Of a stretch of DNA of 64,000 nucleotides, positions 1 through 11,920 are shown piece by piece. The stretch is from NCBI RefSeq assembly GCF_000204055.1, contig NW_006768801.1, positions 210,617-274,616 on the forward strand, read 5' to 3'. The DNA is from Melampsora larici-populina 98AG31. Lineage: Eukaryota > Basidiomycota > Pucciniomycetes > Pucciniales > Melampsoraceae. Position 1 is the stretch's first letter; each line of letters begins with the position of its first letter. The position numbers and the translations under genes are program-made. Under the pieces are notes generated by a model. That model was given only the letters and a program-made list of their open reading frames with translations, had not been told where the DNA came from and searched no databases.

Positions 1-22
1 GTTTTCTGTCCTCCAAGTATTT

Positions 23-711
23 TCAATTGGCAGCTGGGAATACCACACCTATTTTTTCAGAAGCTGTTTGGCTAGATGAAATGTCGTTTCCAGCAGACTT
101 ATAAGTTTCTGGTAGTCTTAAAACATAAGCAGAGGCTTGGTGATCCATCAAGATATTTATACCAAAGAAAATCTGTACAAATTTCATCTTGGAGTGGCTG
201 ATGAATATATCAATAGGAGTTTCAAAACTTGAGATTGGTACTTGATTTATCCTTTGAGAATATGTATGCAAGGGTAAGAAAGAAACAAAAGGTAGAGGTA
301 AAAATCTAAGGAGGAAATGCAACCTTATGTATCTGAACAATTTGGTACTGAGGGTTTTCTGAATCCTTTTACAAATTTGAAAAGATTGGACACCAGATGA
401 ATTTGAGGGAGAAAGATCTTAAAACCTAGAGTGGATGCCCTTTTTGAATTATCAAGACGTGAATACCAATCCCCACAATCATGTTCAAACCAATTCAGAA
501 TCATGTATGGTTTGAAAGTCAAATAGCCAGATTGAATCAGAGTAAATTTGAAGCATGCATCAGTGGAATAAGTGAGGTCCAAAACATGTACTAGGGATTC
601 TGAAGTCCTTTGGGGACCTGTACTACAAGTTTCATTGAAATCAATCAACATTTCTAGTTCAAATTTGAAATTAAATTTTAGATACTGATATATGAATTTC
701 AAACAAAACAT
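23..711 (-). pseudogene. Membrane-glycoprotein-like reading frame, left-arm copy
   Basis: I do not recognise this protein. Two open stretches (711-325, then 340-23) are conserved with the other arm. The first has a Cys-containing globular look (CSTGPQR, HDCGDWYSRLDN). The second ends in AAN. The matching downstream part in the right arm encodes a hydrophobic membrane segment, so the whole could be a type I membrane protein. This copy reads through a tyrosine codon where the right-arm copy has a stop, which makes it the better-preserved version. The link between the two stretches (an intron or a break) is unclear, and the start is not defined because a MITE sits just upstream. It could be a host gene fragment carried inside a repeat. 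Confidence 0.4.
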
Positions 712-714
712 TTA

Positions 715-986
715 CGGTACTCAAACTTGTGTATAGTTGTGTATAGTTGGTTTGTGTATAGTCGTGTATAGTTCTTTTTGTGACTATACACAAGTATACA
801 CAACAAGGCAAAAGTATAATTTTGTTTGAAGTTTGGCCATGTGGTCTTCCCCAGGTTGAGGTGATGTGAAATAGAAGGATACACGGGGTCCTCAAAGCTA
901 TACACAAAATATGCTTTCAAAAGCAAAGTATACATGGTCAAAGACCAAACTATACACAAACCAACTATACACAAGTTTGAGTACCA
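715..986. mobile_element. MITE with GGTACTCAAAC ends
   Basis: The ends are inverted repeats of about 25 bp (GGTACTCAAACTTGTGTATA and its complement), with further GTGTATAGTTG repeats inside. It is absent from the equivalent place in the other arm (around 17265-17275), so it inserted after the arms formed. The flanks are compatible with a TA duplication (713-714 and 987-988), but the flanking bases differ between the arms. The class is therefore only tentatively Tc1/mariner-like. It has no coding capacity. Confidence 0.75.
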
Positions 987-2726
987 TAATTATAACTTTC
1001 AACTTTGAATTCATCCCATTGAAGATGACACACAGCCTCCAAGTTAGTATATAGTCTATGTATATATCAATATGCAAACATGTAGTAGATATGTGTGAGG
1101 AGTCAGCAACAATTAGGCACCATGTCCATGTGGTGTTTGCTTGTTGATGAGCGCACAAAGGCAGTTTGTGTGTGCTTGTTGTCAGGCGACTGCCACAATG
1201 ACACAGTGAGGCTGACTCTTCACTAAAAAAGATGAAGAGTAAAGAAGGCAGTAGTCTTCACTTGATACACCCAAGTGAAGACTACAGTTAGTTGACCTCT
1301 AAAAGGAGGATTTGATGCCAGTGGGATGGCTAAGTAATCCCTCTAAGGAGCTTACTTGGAGCTCTGGTTGATCTTACAACTCTGGGGCCTGCATTTCTTT
1401 AGACTCTGAGGGTTCAGAGGTGCCATGCGTTACTTTAGAATCTTTTGAAGAGGACCCCTTTGTAAATTCCAAGCTTGTTCTGTTAGCTATTGATCCCACC
1501 AGCTCAGAACACCACTTGAGTTTTTACAATAACCTCGATATGATTAGAACAATGAGAATCAAGATACAACAATATCACTATACTAAGTATTCTTGGTGAA
1601 CAATCAAGTAAGATGTGATGAGGAGTTGTGGAACAATAATAAGTTGGTTCTTCTTCTAGAGTGGGAAGAAGAGGAGTTTATATATTCCAGACCTAGGTGT
1701 CAACTTGTGGTTGGCACTTAGGTTTGCGTTTCTTTGAGTTAGGTTTGGGTTAGGTTTGCTATTACTAGTTGAATTATAGTAAGTCTTGTTGCTTAAGTGA
1801 CTCTTGAAACTAGGGCTATGACCCGGCCCTGGCGCAACATTGCCGGCCCTGGGCATTGCCGGGCCCTTGAAAGGGCCGGCTGCATCTTCAAGCAGACCAG
1901 GGCCTGTTTTGGGCCTGTATTGAAGGGATAGGACCAAAAATGTCAGGGCCGGCACCCTGAGGGCCCAGGCCCATGGCGGGGCTCCTGGCACTCTGTAGGG
2001 CAAGCTTATTTTTTAGTGGATTGTTTGAAACAGTAGAGAATATGTGGGCATGCCATCAACAGCTGAATTGTGAAATGATTCAACATGGAATTGAATGATG
2101 ACCAACACCTACAAGACAAATCATAATAAAGAGGAACACCAACTCTAAACACTCAAATAAGACTGTTCACTTTTGTCATTGCACACACTTCAAAGTTTGT
2201 CAGGAGGTTATTCAATGTATATGTGATTGATATGACTAAACTTGTATTCCCAATACTTCCTGTTCACAATCAACATGTAAATTTTTTTGTAGCACATCAA
2301 CGTGCACACACAACACATGTTTGATATAGGTTTCTAAGAGCCTCTGGAGAGGTCCATATGATAGGAACTAAGGAATAGAGTGAATTCAAACACCCAATGA
2401 TAACTTTGATCTCAGATACCCCCTTGTCAATCTCAATTTGAAGTGCCCAAATTGGCAGGGTTCACATATCACAATGTTTTACAAAGCCCAGATTGATCAA
2501 TGTGTTCAGAACCAAAGGACCATGAATTGAGAATTGTTGAGATCTTGTCATAACAGCAATTCTTGGCATGTTGTGGTGATTAATTTATAAGAGTAATCAA
2601 GACAAATCAAAGATTTATCACATCATTAGTCAATTCAAGGGTTTTAGTGCAAAAGTTGTGTTTTTCATATTTGCATTATGTAATTCAGTTTCATTATCAA
2701 TTGTTCTTACATATGTCAAAATACAA
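987..2726. other. Arm interior, including GC-rich island at about 1813-2003
   Basis: No convincing gene is seen. The only distinctive stretch is a sharply GC-rich block rich in GGGCC and GGCCC words (about 1813-2003), copied in the other arm at about 11510-11690. Open frames here differ between the arms in their N-terminal half and look accidental. Confidence 0.5.
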
Positions 2727-3168
2727 TCAAGACTGAACATTGCTATAAGGTATTATCAATTGTAAACAGCATTGTGTAGAAGTGCAGTTGAGGTTGTTTG
2801 TATTCCATTTTTCTGTTTTTGTGTCTAAGAGTGGTTTTGTGTCTAGAAGTGATTTATCTACCATTGGAAAGAGCGGATTGTTGTCGTGCATAACTTTCAA
2901 ACGCTCTTCCATCAAAGATTTGAGCTGCATGTATTTTACTAATACCATACACCCGGTCTGTTTATCTACTTCCATATTGTGAGTCATTATCTTATATGGC
3001 TATAAGAGATTGTGACAAAGAAACCAACAGTAAGAAAAATAAACAAAACCATCAAGAAAATGCAATGAAAAAGAAAACTGAGCGGAATCAACTTCAAGAC
3101 TTACCGTCAGTATATCTAGCATGTCCATCATGGCTTGCCAATTGGCCACGGAGAAGACTAGCTCCTCA

Positions 3169-5594
3169 CACTACACCAAATGTAATATTTACCGGGCGGT
3201 AAAGAAAACTACTGACATAAAAAGTCCTGTGGCAACAGGAATAGAGCTAAAAATCTGCAAAAATATGCACCTTGTTCCTAGATGTTGGGGCGTTGTAGAA
3301 CTTATAACCCAACAAGGGTTATACAGAGCTGGAAGAGGATAATCTACTAATATAAGGACTAGTAGAAGTTGTCTGAGACTGCTCTTCTAAAACAACACAA
3401 TCAGGAAAGGCTCTGTTGTATTGAGTACAGATAAGGCACCAGAGAAATATATCTTCACACGTATTTTAACTTCAAAAGCACAATTTGTATTACTATTAAC
3501 ACTGCTATAGTGTTATTCCCAAATGATAACTAAAGAAATAAGCAATATATGATTGATATTATTCCCAATAAGTCTTTATGACTATAAAACTAAAGTAAAT
3601 TTCTCTTTATAATTGTAATAAAGGGCGTATTTAAGTGACCAGGTACTATTAGAATAAGTTTATAATGATAAACAAAATAATAATGGCGTAAATGATAAAG
3701 AAAAAAGGGGAACAACAGTCCCAAAACCCTCTCAAAGTATATATAACAATGTACTACAACTTTTACAATGGTAAACAACCTCAAAACCAATCAAATCCGC
3801 CCAAAATTCCCTAAAAACCCTATGATGACGCAATGTAATGATTTTGTTACTAATAAATGATGTAATTTTCACAGCCAAAAGTGATCAATGACGCAATAAT
3901 ATTATGTACAGCACTTCTTATGATGAATACAGGTGATTTTTTTCCTTGTAAACTAGCTGAAAACCAATTTTTGAGATTACAAATTTTTTCAGATGTGCTC
4001 CAATTTTTGATTACTAAAGTGCATCTTGTAGCCCACGTGTTACTGATCATTTCTGACACCTATATGACCTACTTCTGATGAGTGATGAGTAAGATATTGA
4101 GCTGTAAAGTTAAGGTTTTGAGCATTACATGTTGACTTGTGACTGTAAATTCGAGATTCACACCAATTCTTTATTTGCCTTATAACCTTTTTCATACACC
4201 TCCGCTACTATTGATTTAAAGTCTGTACATTATGTAATCCACTCTTCTACGTTGAATGAGCCATCTACCAACCTATTCTGACGTCATTTGACATATGTAA
4301 TTAGCTGAAAACCTCCATTTTCCACAAAATTCACCCATTTTCTCCACTTGCCACAGCTGCTACTCTCTTTTTCTTGCTCATGTAATATGACATCATCCTC
4401 CATAACCTTAAAAATCCCGGAAAATCCTCTTGGCAACCTTAAATTCCATTACTACCACTATTACATAACCAAACCACACATGTACCTCTTGTTTACCAAC
4501 TTCGAAAAAGTGCCTTTTCTCTAATAACTTTTGTTTCTCCTTATCAACCTTCAAGATTAAAATTGTCATAGTATAATATAATGATGTTCTTTCATATTCT
4601 AACCTCATAATACCCATAACTTTATTTTTACTAAGCTAAAAACCATTTTCCAACCTATGTACCTATAATTTCGAATTTTTCTTATGTTTTTCTTTCTTTA
4701 TTTTTGTAATCTGTTTGTAAGTAAACTATAATGATCTTAATGAATAATGTGAAATAAAATGATGTAATGTTAACCTTATGACCAATACATAAGCCTACAA
4801 GAGCTTCAATTGATCAAAAAACCTCCATTTCGAATTTTCTTTCCTGCTGAATCCTGCTAATTGTGAATTTTTTAATTGGTCCCATAAATTGATCACCACA
4901 GCGTCATGATGAGTATTTTTTTGTATTTTACACACGGATATTGGTTAATGCACTGACAATAAAGGCTGAGAATCATCAAAAACCCACCTGTAACAATACC
5001 TGAAATTTGGCCCCTGATTTTGAAGACAGGATTTTGAAATCTTCAAACATCAATATCTTTTGCAGTTCTGAATCATATCACTCACTTTGAAGTGCATTAA
5101 AAATGCGAGTTCTCCCTCTACATTTTTCATTGAGACAACACATCTGTAGCCAGTCTGAAAAAGATTCTACAGAGCTATTCATGCGGAACTGTTTGAACAT
5201 ATGTAGAGCGTGTAAATTACTAGATAGCACCTTACTACAATTATGAAGTGTAAAGGAGAATGGTTCAGCTTTTGAATGAACCAAAAATCGAGTTATTTGG
5301 AGCAGAATTGCAAAAGTTATTGAGGTTTTTAGACCACAAAATATTGTCTTCATAATCATGACCCAAATTTCAGGTATTGTTACACGTGAGTTCTTGATGA
5401 TTTTCAGTGTTCATTGTTAGTACATTAACCAATATCTACGTATAAAATACAAAAAAATACTCATCATGATGCCCTAACATCTAGAAACAAGGTGCATATT
5501 TTTTCAGATTTTTAGCTCTCTTCCTGTTGCCTCAGGACTTTTCTATGTCAGTAGTTTTCTTTACCGCCCGGTAAAGATTAAATTTGGTGTAGTG
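3169..5594. mobile_element. CACTA-type long-inverted-repeat element holding a solo LTR
   Basis: The ends are CACTACACCAAAT and its complement, flanked by the 3-bp direct repeat TCA (3166-3168, 5595-5597), as in CACTA/EnSpm transposons. The inverted repeats are long, about 240 bp. The left arm is 3169-3293 plus 4901 to about 5015, because a gypsy LTR inserted into it; the right arm is about 5355-5594. Both arms carry the GGGCGGTAAAG and ATCATGATGAG words. Without the LTR the element is about 815 bp. I see no transposase. It inserted into the decayed hAT gene before the LTR did. Confidence 0.85.
3294..4900 (-). repeat. Solo gypsy LTR 1
   Basis: This LTR is about 1607 bp in minus orientation, starting TGTGGTGATC and ending TTCTACA (TG...CA). 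It is flanked by the 4-bp repeat GCGT (3290-3293, 4901-4904). It is related along its whole length to the LTRs at 7531-9037 and 33810-35430. No internal region remains, so it arose by LTR-LTR recombination. Shadow reading frames within it are not genes. Confidence 0.85.
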
Positions 5595-7530
5595 TCAAAG
5601 TAGCCATCTTGTTTACCGTCCTTTCTTGGACATCGTCTCTTTGAGTGCACTTCAGTCAGGTCCTCTTTCATAACTGTATCAATCAACTAAATATAATCAC
5701 ATTTGTTAGCCTTGTCACATGAAAGAAATTATGCAAAATAATATGAAATGAAAATGATACAAACATTGCGAGCCTCCCACATCTGCTCCCAACGTTTGGC
5801 TCAAATTCCCCAACAAATTCCATGCCCTGACAAGAGAGCCTTGAGGGGTCGTAAACCTTCAGCTTTGCGTTGAACATTAGCATGTTCTTGTCGCCGATTG
5901 AAATCAGTCCAATGACCACGCAATCGAGTGAACTTCTCGTTGACGGTCTCCATCTTCAAAAAGATAAGTATTAGAGAATAATATACAAGAAATGAAAGAT
6001 CAGAGATAAATATGAAAAACTTACATCTTTGGTGAGTTGCTTCATGTATGTGTCACCTAAAAGGTAAGCTTTTTTGTGGTTCCGGTAATTTTGAGGCTCA
6101 TCTTCTTCCTCGATATCTTCTTCATCAGGGTCATCATTGGATTCAGCTTCATCTGAATCACTGCTGTGAATACTCTCCACATCGTCACCATTATCACTAT
6201 CAAGATCGTCAACGTTGGAATCTGGAGAGCCGCTTCCTGCCTCGTCGTCTTATTTGATCACTGCCAAAGTGTCAATGGCTGGAAACCTACCTAAAGCATG
6301 GTGACAAACCCGCATCAGTTTCATTCCAAGGGCGTCGAGACCAGCTTTGGAAATCAGGCCCATCTTGTGACAGAAGCACCTGATGGACATTGATTTTGGT
6401 TTCCAACCAAAATCATGCCCTGATCAAAGACCTTCATCATGTAATTGTTGGTGCATTTCCCGTTCAAGGGTGAAGTTGTTTCTGCCGGAATCTGAGATGT
6501 TTGCAAGCATGTAAAATATCAAAATCAATGTCAGCACCCAAAAAGTAAAGAGGATTGTTCAAATTGGAAAAGATGATTAAAAATTAAAAAAAGAAAAGGA
6601 AAAACTCATTATTTGATAAAGTTTGTTCTTCTTTAAGATCACCACCATTGGCTCAGCGAGCAGGGTACCCTTGTGATGCCATGCCACAAGCTTGAAACTT
6701 AAGTGCTGGACTACGTACTTCCAATCTTTGGTAATGAGCGAGATTGAAGCCCCGATGAAGGCAATCTTCATGCCTTTCACCATCCAAACATCCTGTATCA
6801 AACAAAATTTGCTAGTCAAGTCCTGCCAAAAGCAAATGACAAAGGAATGATGATTGGATCAACTTGACTTTATTATCAAATGAAAAGTAAAAAAACTCAC
6901 CTTGAGTTCCTGATCAATGACCAACGTGCAAAGGGATAAACATAATCGTTTCGCCTCATCGGCCAACCACTTTCAACCGTATACTCGTGCCTCAGGTCGT
7001 AGCCAAAATAGAATGGCCTTGAGAAGAGGATCATCAATTCTCTTGAATGGTAGCGCTTACAAAACTTGCCAAACAGTCAGACATTGGTTGAGTGTCTTGA
7101 CTGAAAGCGCTGGCGGGGCTGCTACAAATGTGGCAAGTGAGCCTTGATGAGCGTTCTGGAGATGTTGAGCTTGTAGTTTGTTCACCGTGGGTGGGAGCTT
7201 GGCACCAGCTGTGATGGCCTGACGACAACGAGGCCAGCCTGCACCTAACTTTCCAGGTGCATTGCTTCCATCTCGGTGAACCTTGAGGTTTGATCGTGAA
7301 CTACCACTGATACGAAATATCTTCCTACATAATCAACAAGTATAGGACAATGGTGGTCCTTCAGGAGGCTATAGATGTTTTGATTGTCAGTCTTCATTGT
7401 TTTAATTGGAATTCATGACATAGACACGAGAGAACAAGAAATATACGTACATCTGGCTCTCAATTCTGGTTAACTCCATAATCTGGATCCTCAAAGTACA
7501 CATACGGACTGTCGTATTTGAGGTTGACGG

Positions 7531-9037
7531 TGTGGTAATCAATGTATGAGACCAATCAAAAAAAAATCAAAAAATCAAAAAAAAAAACGAATTTTGAATT
7601 ACATGTAATATAATTTATCTTTACATACTCAATTTATATGAGAAAACTTATCAAGATCAGTATAAACTATGAACAAATAGATCACACAGAGAAAAGAAAG
7701 AAAAAAACATAAGAGAAACTCAAAAATATAGGTATACAGGTTGAGAAATGGTTTTTCAGGTAGTAATATTAGGTTTATGGGTTTAGTAGGGTTAGAATAC
7801 GAAAGAGGGGCATTTTTTTAGTCAGAAACAACTTTAATCATGATGGTTTATAAGACAAAATAGAAGTTATTAAGGAAATGGAAAAAAGTTGAAATTGGTA
7901 AACAAGGGCTTACAGGTAGTTTTACATATGTAACAGTGGTATCAGTAATATATAAGGTTTCCAAGAGTGTTTTAAGGGATTTTCAAGGTTGGAAATTGCT
8001 GTGTAATGTTACAGAAGAAAAGAAAAGCTTGGGAAAAGGTGTGTAAAGTGGTGAAAATAGGTGAAAATCATCAAAAATGAAGGTTTTCAGCTGATTACAT
8101 GTGTCAAATGACGCCAGAACATGATTTATAATGGCCCATTCGACGCAGAATTATCCATTTCATAATGTACAACCTTTGAATCATTAGTAACAGAGGTGTA
8201 TGACAAANNNNNNNNNNNNNNNNNNNNNNNNNNNNNNNNNNNNNNNNNNNNNNNNNNNNNNNNNNNNNNNNNNNNNNNNNNNNNNNNNNNNNNNNNNNNN
8301 NNNNNNNAGCATATACACAGCATATACACAGCATTTGATCATAAGAATAGAGATTAGTCATGTTTTACTGGTCAAATTAGTAATGAATCTTATCAGATGA
8401 TGAATAGAAGATCACATCCCATCATAGTAATGATCATAATGGGGTAATGAGCTACTGATGGCGGCATTTAGGAGTGTAGAGAGTGGTTGAATCATTAGAT
8501 CATAGCTGTTTACCAACATTTTAGTCATCTTTTGGTTTTTTAGATGGTAAAGAGGGTTTTTAAGAGCTGTTGACCACTCATTGATTTTTATATAAACTTG
8601 TGTGCTTTGTGCGAAATTATGTTTCCTTTCTTCTTCATCTCTGACAGAGCTTGAATTTTATTTATCATTATAAATTTATTATAGCAGTACTAGGTCACTC
8701 AAACCAGCCCTTCATCAGAGGAGAAATTTGTTTTATGTGCTTTATATGACACTGTAATTCTGGAATAATATCAAAAAGATATTGAGATTATTTTTCTACA
8801 TTTTGACTCGACTGGAATAACACTAAAATTTTGTTGAGATTAATTAAATCAGGTGCTTTTCTCTTATCAAATCAGTTATATTTCTCTGGTGCCTTATCAG
8901 TACTCAAGTCAACAGTTTCTCTTCCTGATTGACTTGTTTTAGAAGAGCAGTCCTTAGACAACTTCTACTAGTCATTTTTATTGGTAGATTATCCTCTTCC
9001 AGCTCTGTATAACCCTTGTTGGGTTATAAGTTCTACA
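7531..9037 (+). repeat. Solo gypsy LTR 2 (contains the assembly gap)
   Basis: It runs from TGTGGTAATC to TTCTACA in plus orientation and is flanked by ACGG on both sides (7527-7530, 9038-9041). It interrupts the decayed hAT gene between the BED exon and the N-terminal exons. The 100-base run of N at 8208-8307 lies inside it, so its true length is unknown. Its last 290 bases, together with the downstream hAT sequence, are duplicated at 33121-33809. Confidence 0.85.
8208..8307. other. Assembly gap (100 N)
   Basis: A run of exactly 100 N, the usual placeholder for a gap of unknown size. It falls in a repetitive LTR, which explains the failure to assemble. Reading frames crossing it are meaningless. 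Confidence 1.
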
Positions 9038-10167
9038 ACGGGCTGATTGTGTTTTTGTTTGCGAATATGTTCATTCTCTTTGTCTGAGTCCTGTCGCTAG
9101 TCAACTGTGGGTGGACCCGATTGTTTCTGGTGTTTGACAGTTGGAATCAATCACTAAAACCAATAGAAATTGGAGATAACAACCAAAAAAATAGTGACTT
9201 ACCAGTGGCCAAAGACGACCTGAACCTGATGTATTCACAGAGGATGGGCTAGCTACCCCAACCTCTGAGAACAAGACCAAACGTTCTCGTCGGTTTCGGT
9301 TCAAGGTACCGGTAGCAGTGCCCTACGTAAAGTTTGTATCAATAATACAAAAGAAAGAAGATCAACTAATCAGATACAATATTTATGAAATCTAAATAGA
9401 AAAGAAACCGGCTTACTTGGAATAATGAAACTAAAGCACAAGCTGGTTCACCAAGATCTAGAGCACCACGTAAAGAGGCCGAGCGCTCTCTGCGACGATG
9501 AACATGTCCATCGCGCACATCCCTACCTAACCCTAAGTCTACTAGACCACGGCGAGAGTCGGAAGAGGGAACAATCATTCCAGGCTGGCGTCTGGCAGGT
9601 GTAACTACACAAGAAGATCATTGAGGTTGACTGGCAGGTTCTTGGTCCGCAGGAAAAAGTGTAAGAAGTGCGAAAATGAGTTAATGAACAAATGCGTTTG
9701 TTAAGAATGATCTAAGCGGAATTTCTATATTGGGTGTAACATTAGTATAGTTGACTAAGGAAAAAGGTGAAAATGTACTTACTCTCTTTCCGAAAGATGG
9801 GGGAAAGAGAGCAGTACAATAGAATTGATCACATATAACCAGAACAGAAACTACAACCAACAGATTGGGATTGATGTTCACTAAAGGTTGTTGGTTTTGT
9901 GTTCACAACTCACTTCTAGACACAAAACCACTCTTACACAGAAACAGAAAAATGGAATACAAACAACCCCAACTGCACTTCTACACAATGCTACTTACAA
10001 TTCATAATACTTTATAGCAATGTTCAGTCTTGATTGTATTTTGACATATGTAAGAACAATTGATAATGAAACTGAAATACCATAATGCAAATATGAAAAA
10101 CACAACTTTTGCACTAAAACCCTTGAATTGACTAATGATGTGATAAATCTTTGATTTGTCTTGATTA

Positions 10168-10435
10168 TGGTTGGTAGTTCCGAGAAGCGTCAAAGGTCGG
10201 ACCAGCGAGTATTACTCTGCCAACTTGAGGCCAAGCCACAAAACTCACTGAATTTGGGAGCCAAGGATACTGTTGGACTCCTGAAATTAATGGCAATCCA
10301 GATATGCCACTGGAAATTCAATATTTGAACTTCTTGTTTTAGTTGGTTTCTACAACATAACTAAATCTTGTCTTGAAGTGTAGTTTTTGATAAATATCCG
10401 GTCCAAGATTTGACGCTTCTTGGCACTAGCAACCA
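10168..10435. mobile_element. Tc1/mariner-type MITE
   Basis: A 268-bp insertion with imperfect inverted ends TGGTTGGTAGTTCCGAGAAG and CTTCTTGGCACTAGCAACCA. It is flanked by the dinucleotide TA (10166-10167, 10436-10437). The opposite arm (around 2585-2595) shows the empty site with one TA. It has no coding capacity. Class assignment rests on the TA duplication only. Confidence 0.85.
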
Positions 10436-10520
10436 TACTCTTATAAATAAATCACCACAACATGCCAAGAATAGCTGTTATGATAAGATCTCAACAATCC
10501 TCACTTCATGGTCCTTTGGT

Positions 10521-10993
10521 CAACGTCGCCACAGTTACTTTACTAGTAAAGTATTGTTGATACCCGGTAAAGTATCAAAAAAACAATACTATAAATTTGG
10601 TCGGCAGTAAAGTATTGGTTGACCAATACTATCCTCAATACCATATCAAAAACCACAATACCAAAAAGACCTAAGTTGAGTAAAGTATCTCAAAGCAATA
10701 CTGTTACTATACTCAATACTGTATTGGTATTTGCACCACAATACCAATACTGTACTCGGTACCTAGGCCTAAATGAGAGAAATTATTGACCAATACTTCT
10801 CCTGCAACTGCTGGGTAAAGTATTGGTTTTCTGATAATTTACTCAATACAGTATCAAAATCCACAATACCATCCCAAGGACCTGGGAGTAAAGTATTGGT
10901 CAGACTGATACTAAGTATCAAGATACTTATAATGGAAAAAAGTTACTTTACCATTACTTTACTGTAAACAGTAACGTAACTGTTGCAGCGTTG
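10521..10993. mobile_element. Non-autonomous hAT-type element with 7-bp duplication
   Basis: This 473-bp element begins CAACGTCGCCACAGTTAC and ends in the near-complement (GTTGCAGCGTTG). It is filled with ATACTTTAC/GTAAAGTATTG subterminal repeats. The flanks are CTTTGGT on both sides (10514-10520, 10994-11000); the other arm holds the empty site with one copy. Its ends and repeats match those of the 4.7 kb hAT element at 11921-16669, which is its likely source of transposase. Confidence 0.88.
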
Positions 10994-11920
10994 CTTTGGT
11001 TCTGAACACATTGATCAATCTGGGCTTTGTAAAACATTGTGATATGTGAACCCTGCCAATTTGGGCACTTCAAATTGAGATTGACAAGGGGGTATCTGAG
11101 ATCAAAGTCATTATTGGGTGTTTGAATTCACTCTATTCCTTAGTTCCTATCATATGGACCTCTCCAGAGGCTCTTAAAAACCTATATCAAACATGTGTTG
11201 TGTGTGCATGTTGGGGTGCTAAAAAACCTTAAATGGTGATTGTGAACTGGAAGTATTGGGAATACAAGTTTAGTCATATCAAGCACATTTACATTGAACA
11301 ACCTCCTGACAAACTTTGAAGTATGTGCAATGACAAAAGTGAACAGTCTTATTGGAGTGTTTAGAGTTGGTGTTCCTCTTTATTATGATTTGTCTTGTAG
11401 GTGTTGGTCATCTCTCAATTCAATGTTGAATTATTTCACAATTCAGCTGTTGATGGCATGCCCACACATTCTCTACTGTTTCAAACAATCCACTAAAAAT
11501 TAAGCTTGCCCTACAGAGTGCCAGGAGCCCCGCCATGGGCCTGGGCCCTCAGGGCGCTGACCCTGACATTTTTGGTCCAATCCCTTCAATACAGGCCCAA
11601 AACAGGCCCTGGTCTGCTTGAAGATGCAGCCGGGCCTTTTAAGGGCCGGCCACATTGCGCCAGGGCCAGGTCATAGCCCTAGTTTCAAGAGTCACTTAAG
11701 CAACAAGACTTACTATAATTTAACTAGTAATAGCAAACCTAACCCAAACCTAACTCAAAGAAACACAAACCTAAGTGCCAACCACAAGTTGACGCCTAGG
11801 TCTGGAATATATAAACTCCTCTTCTTCCCACTCTAGAAGAAGAACCAACTTATTATCATTCCACAACTCCTCATCACATCTTACTTGATTCTTCACCAAG
11901 AATACTTAGTATAGTGATAT

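Larger units (their letters stand above)
1..2851 (-). repeat. Left arm of a giant inverted repeat
   Basis: This segment is repeated in reverse complement from 9905 to about 17985. Landmarks match in order: 1-20 with 17963-17984, 325-711 with 17275-17658, about 1567-1600 with the sequence around 11905-11920 and 16670-16690, 2500-2530 with the target around 10510 and 11000, and 2590-2851 with 10167-9905. The inner edge is near 2851. The outer edge is cut by the window start. By eye the arms are nearly identical over long stretches with scattered substitutions and small indels. The arms carry a membrane-protein-like reading frame and a GC-rich island. What generated the inversion is not visible. 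Confidence 0.9.
2727..9600 (-). pseudogene. Decayed hAT transposase gene (second family member)
   Basis: This is a broken hAT-type transposase on the minus strand, related to the one at 12381-15990 and with the same order. There is a Ser/Arg-rich N-terminus (start near 9578), an exon near 9304-9190, a BED-like stretch near 7290-7230 (SNLKVHRDGS, matching SNLLAHRDGS in the relative), and the catalytic-region exon at 6819-6577 (AWHHKGTLLAEP versus VWHHKGEWLAEP). An acidic exon lies near 6180-5971. The C-terminal part at 2987-2850 keeps NPLFPM, then runs into the inverted-repeat arm, so the dimerisation domain is lost. The gene is split by a solo LTR (7531-9037) and by a CACTA-type element holding another solo LTR (3169-5594). 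It is surely non-functional. Exon limits are approximate. Confidence 0.7.

Noticed and set aside
1735..1765. TTAGGTTTGGGTTAGGTTTG looked telomere-like.
   Set aside because: It is a short irregular stretch inside the inverted-repeat arm and is repeated at the matching position in the other arm; there is no array of TTAGGG units.
1656..2003. 115-codon frame over the GC-rich island as a gene.
   Set aside because: The copy in the other arm has a different N-terminal half and start; the frame is open because GC-rich DNA has few stops.
8104..8400. Reading frames across the N run.
   Set aside because: They are made of unknown residues translated from the assembly gap in solo LTR 2.
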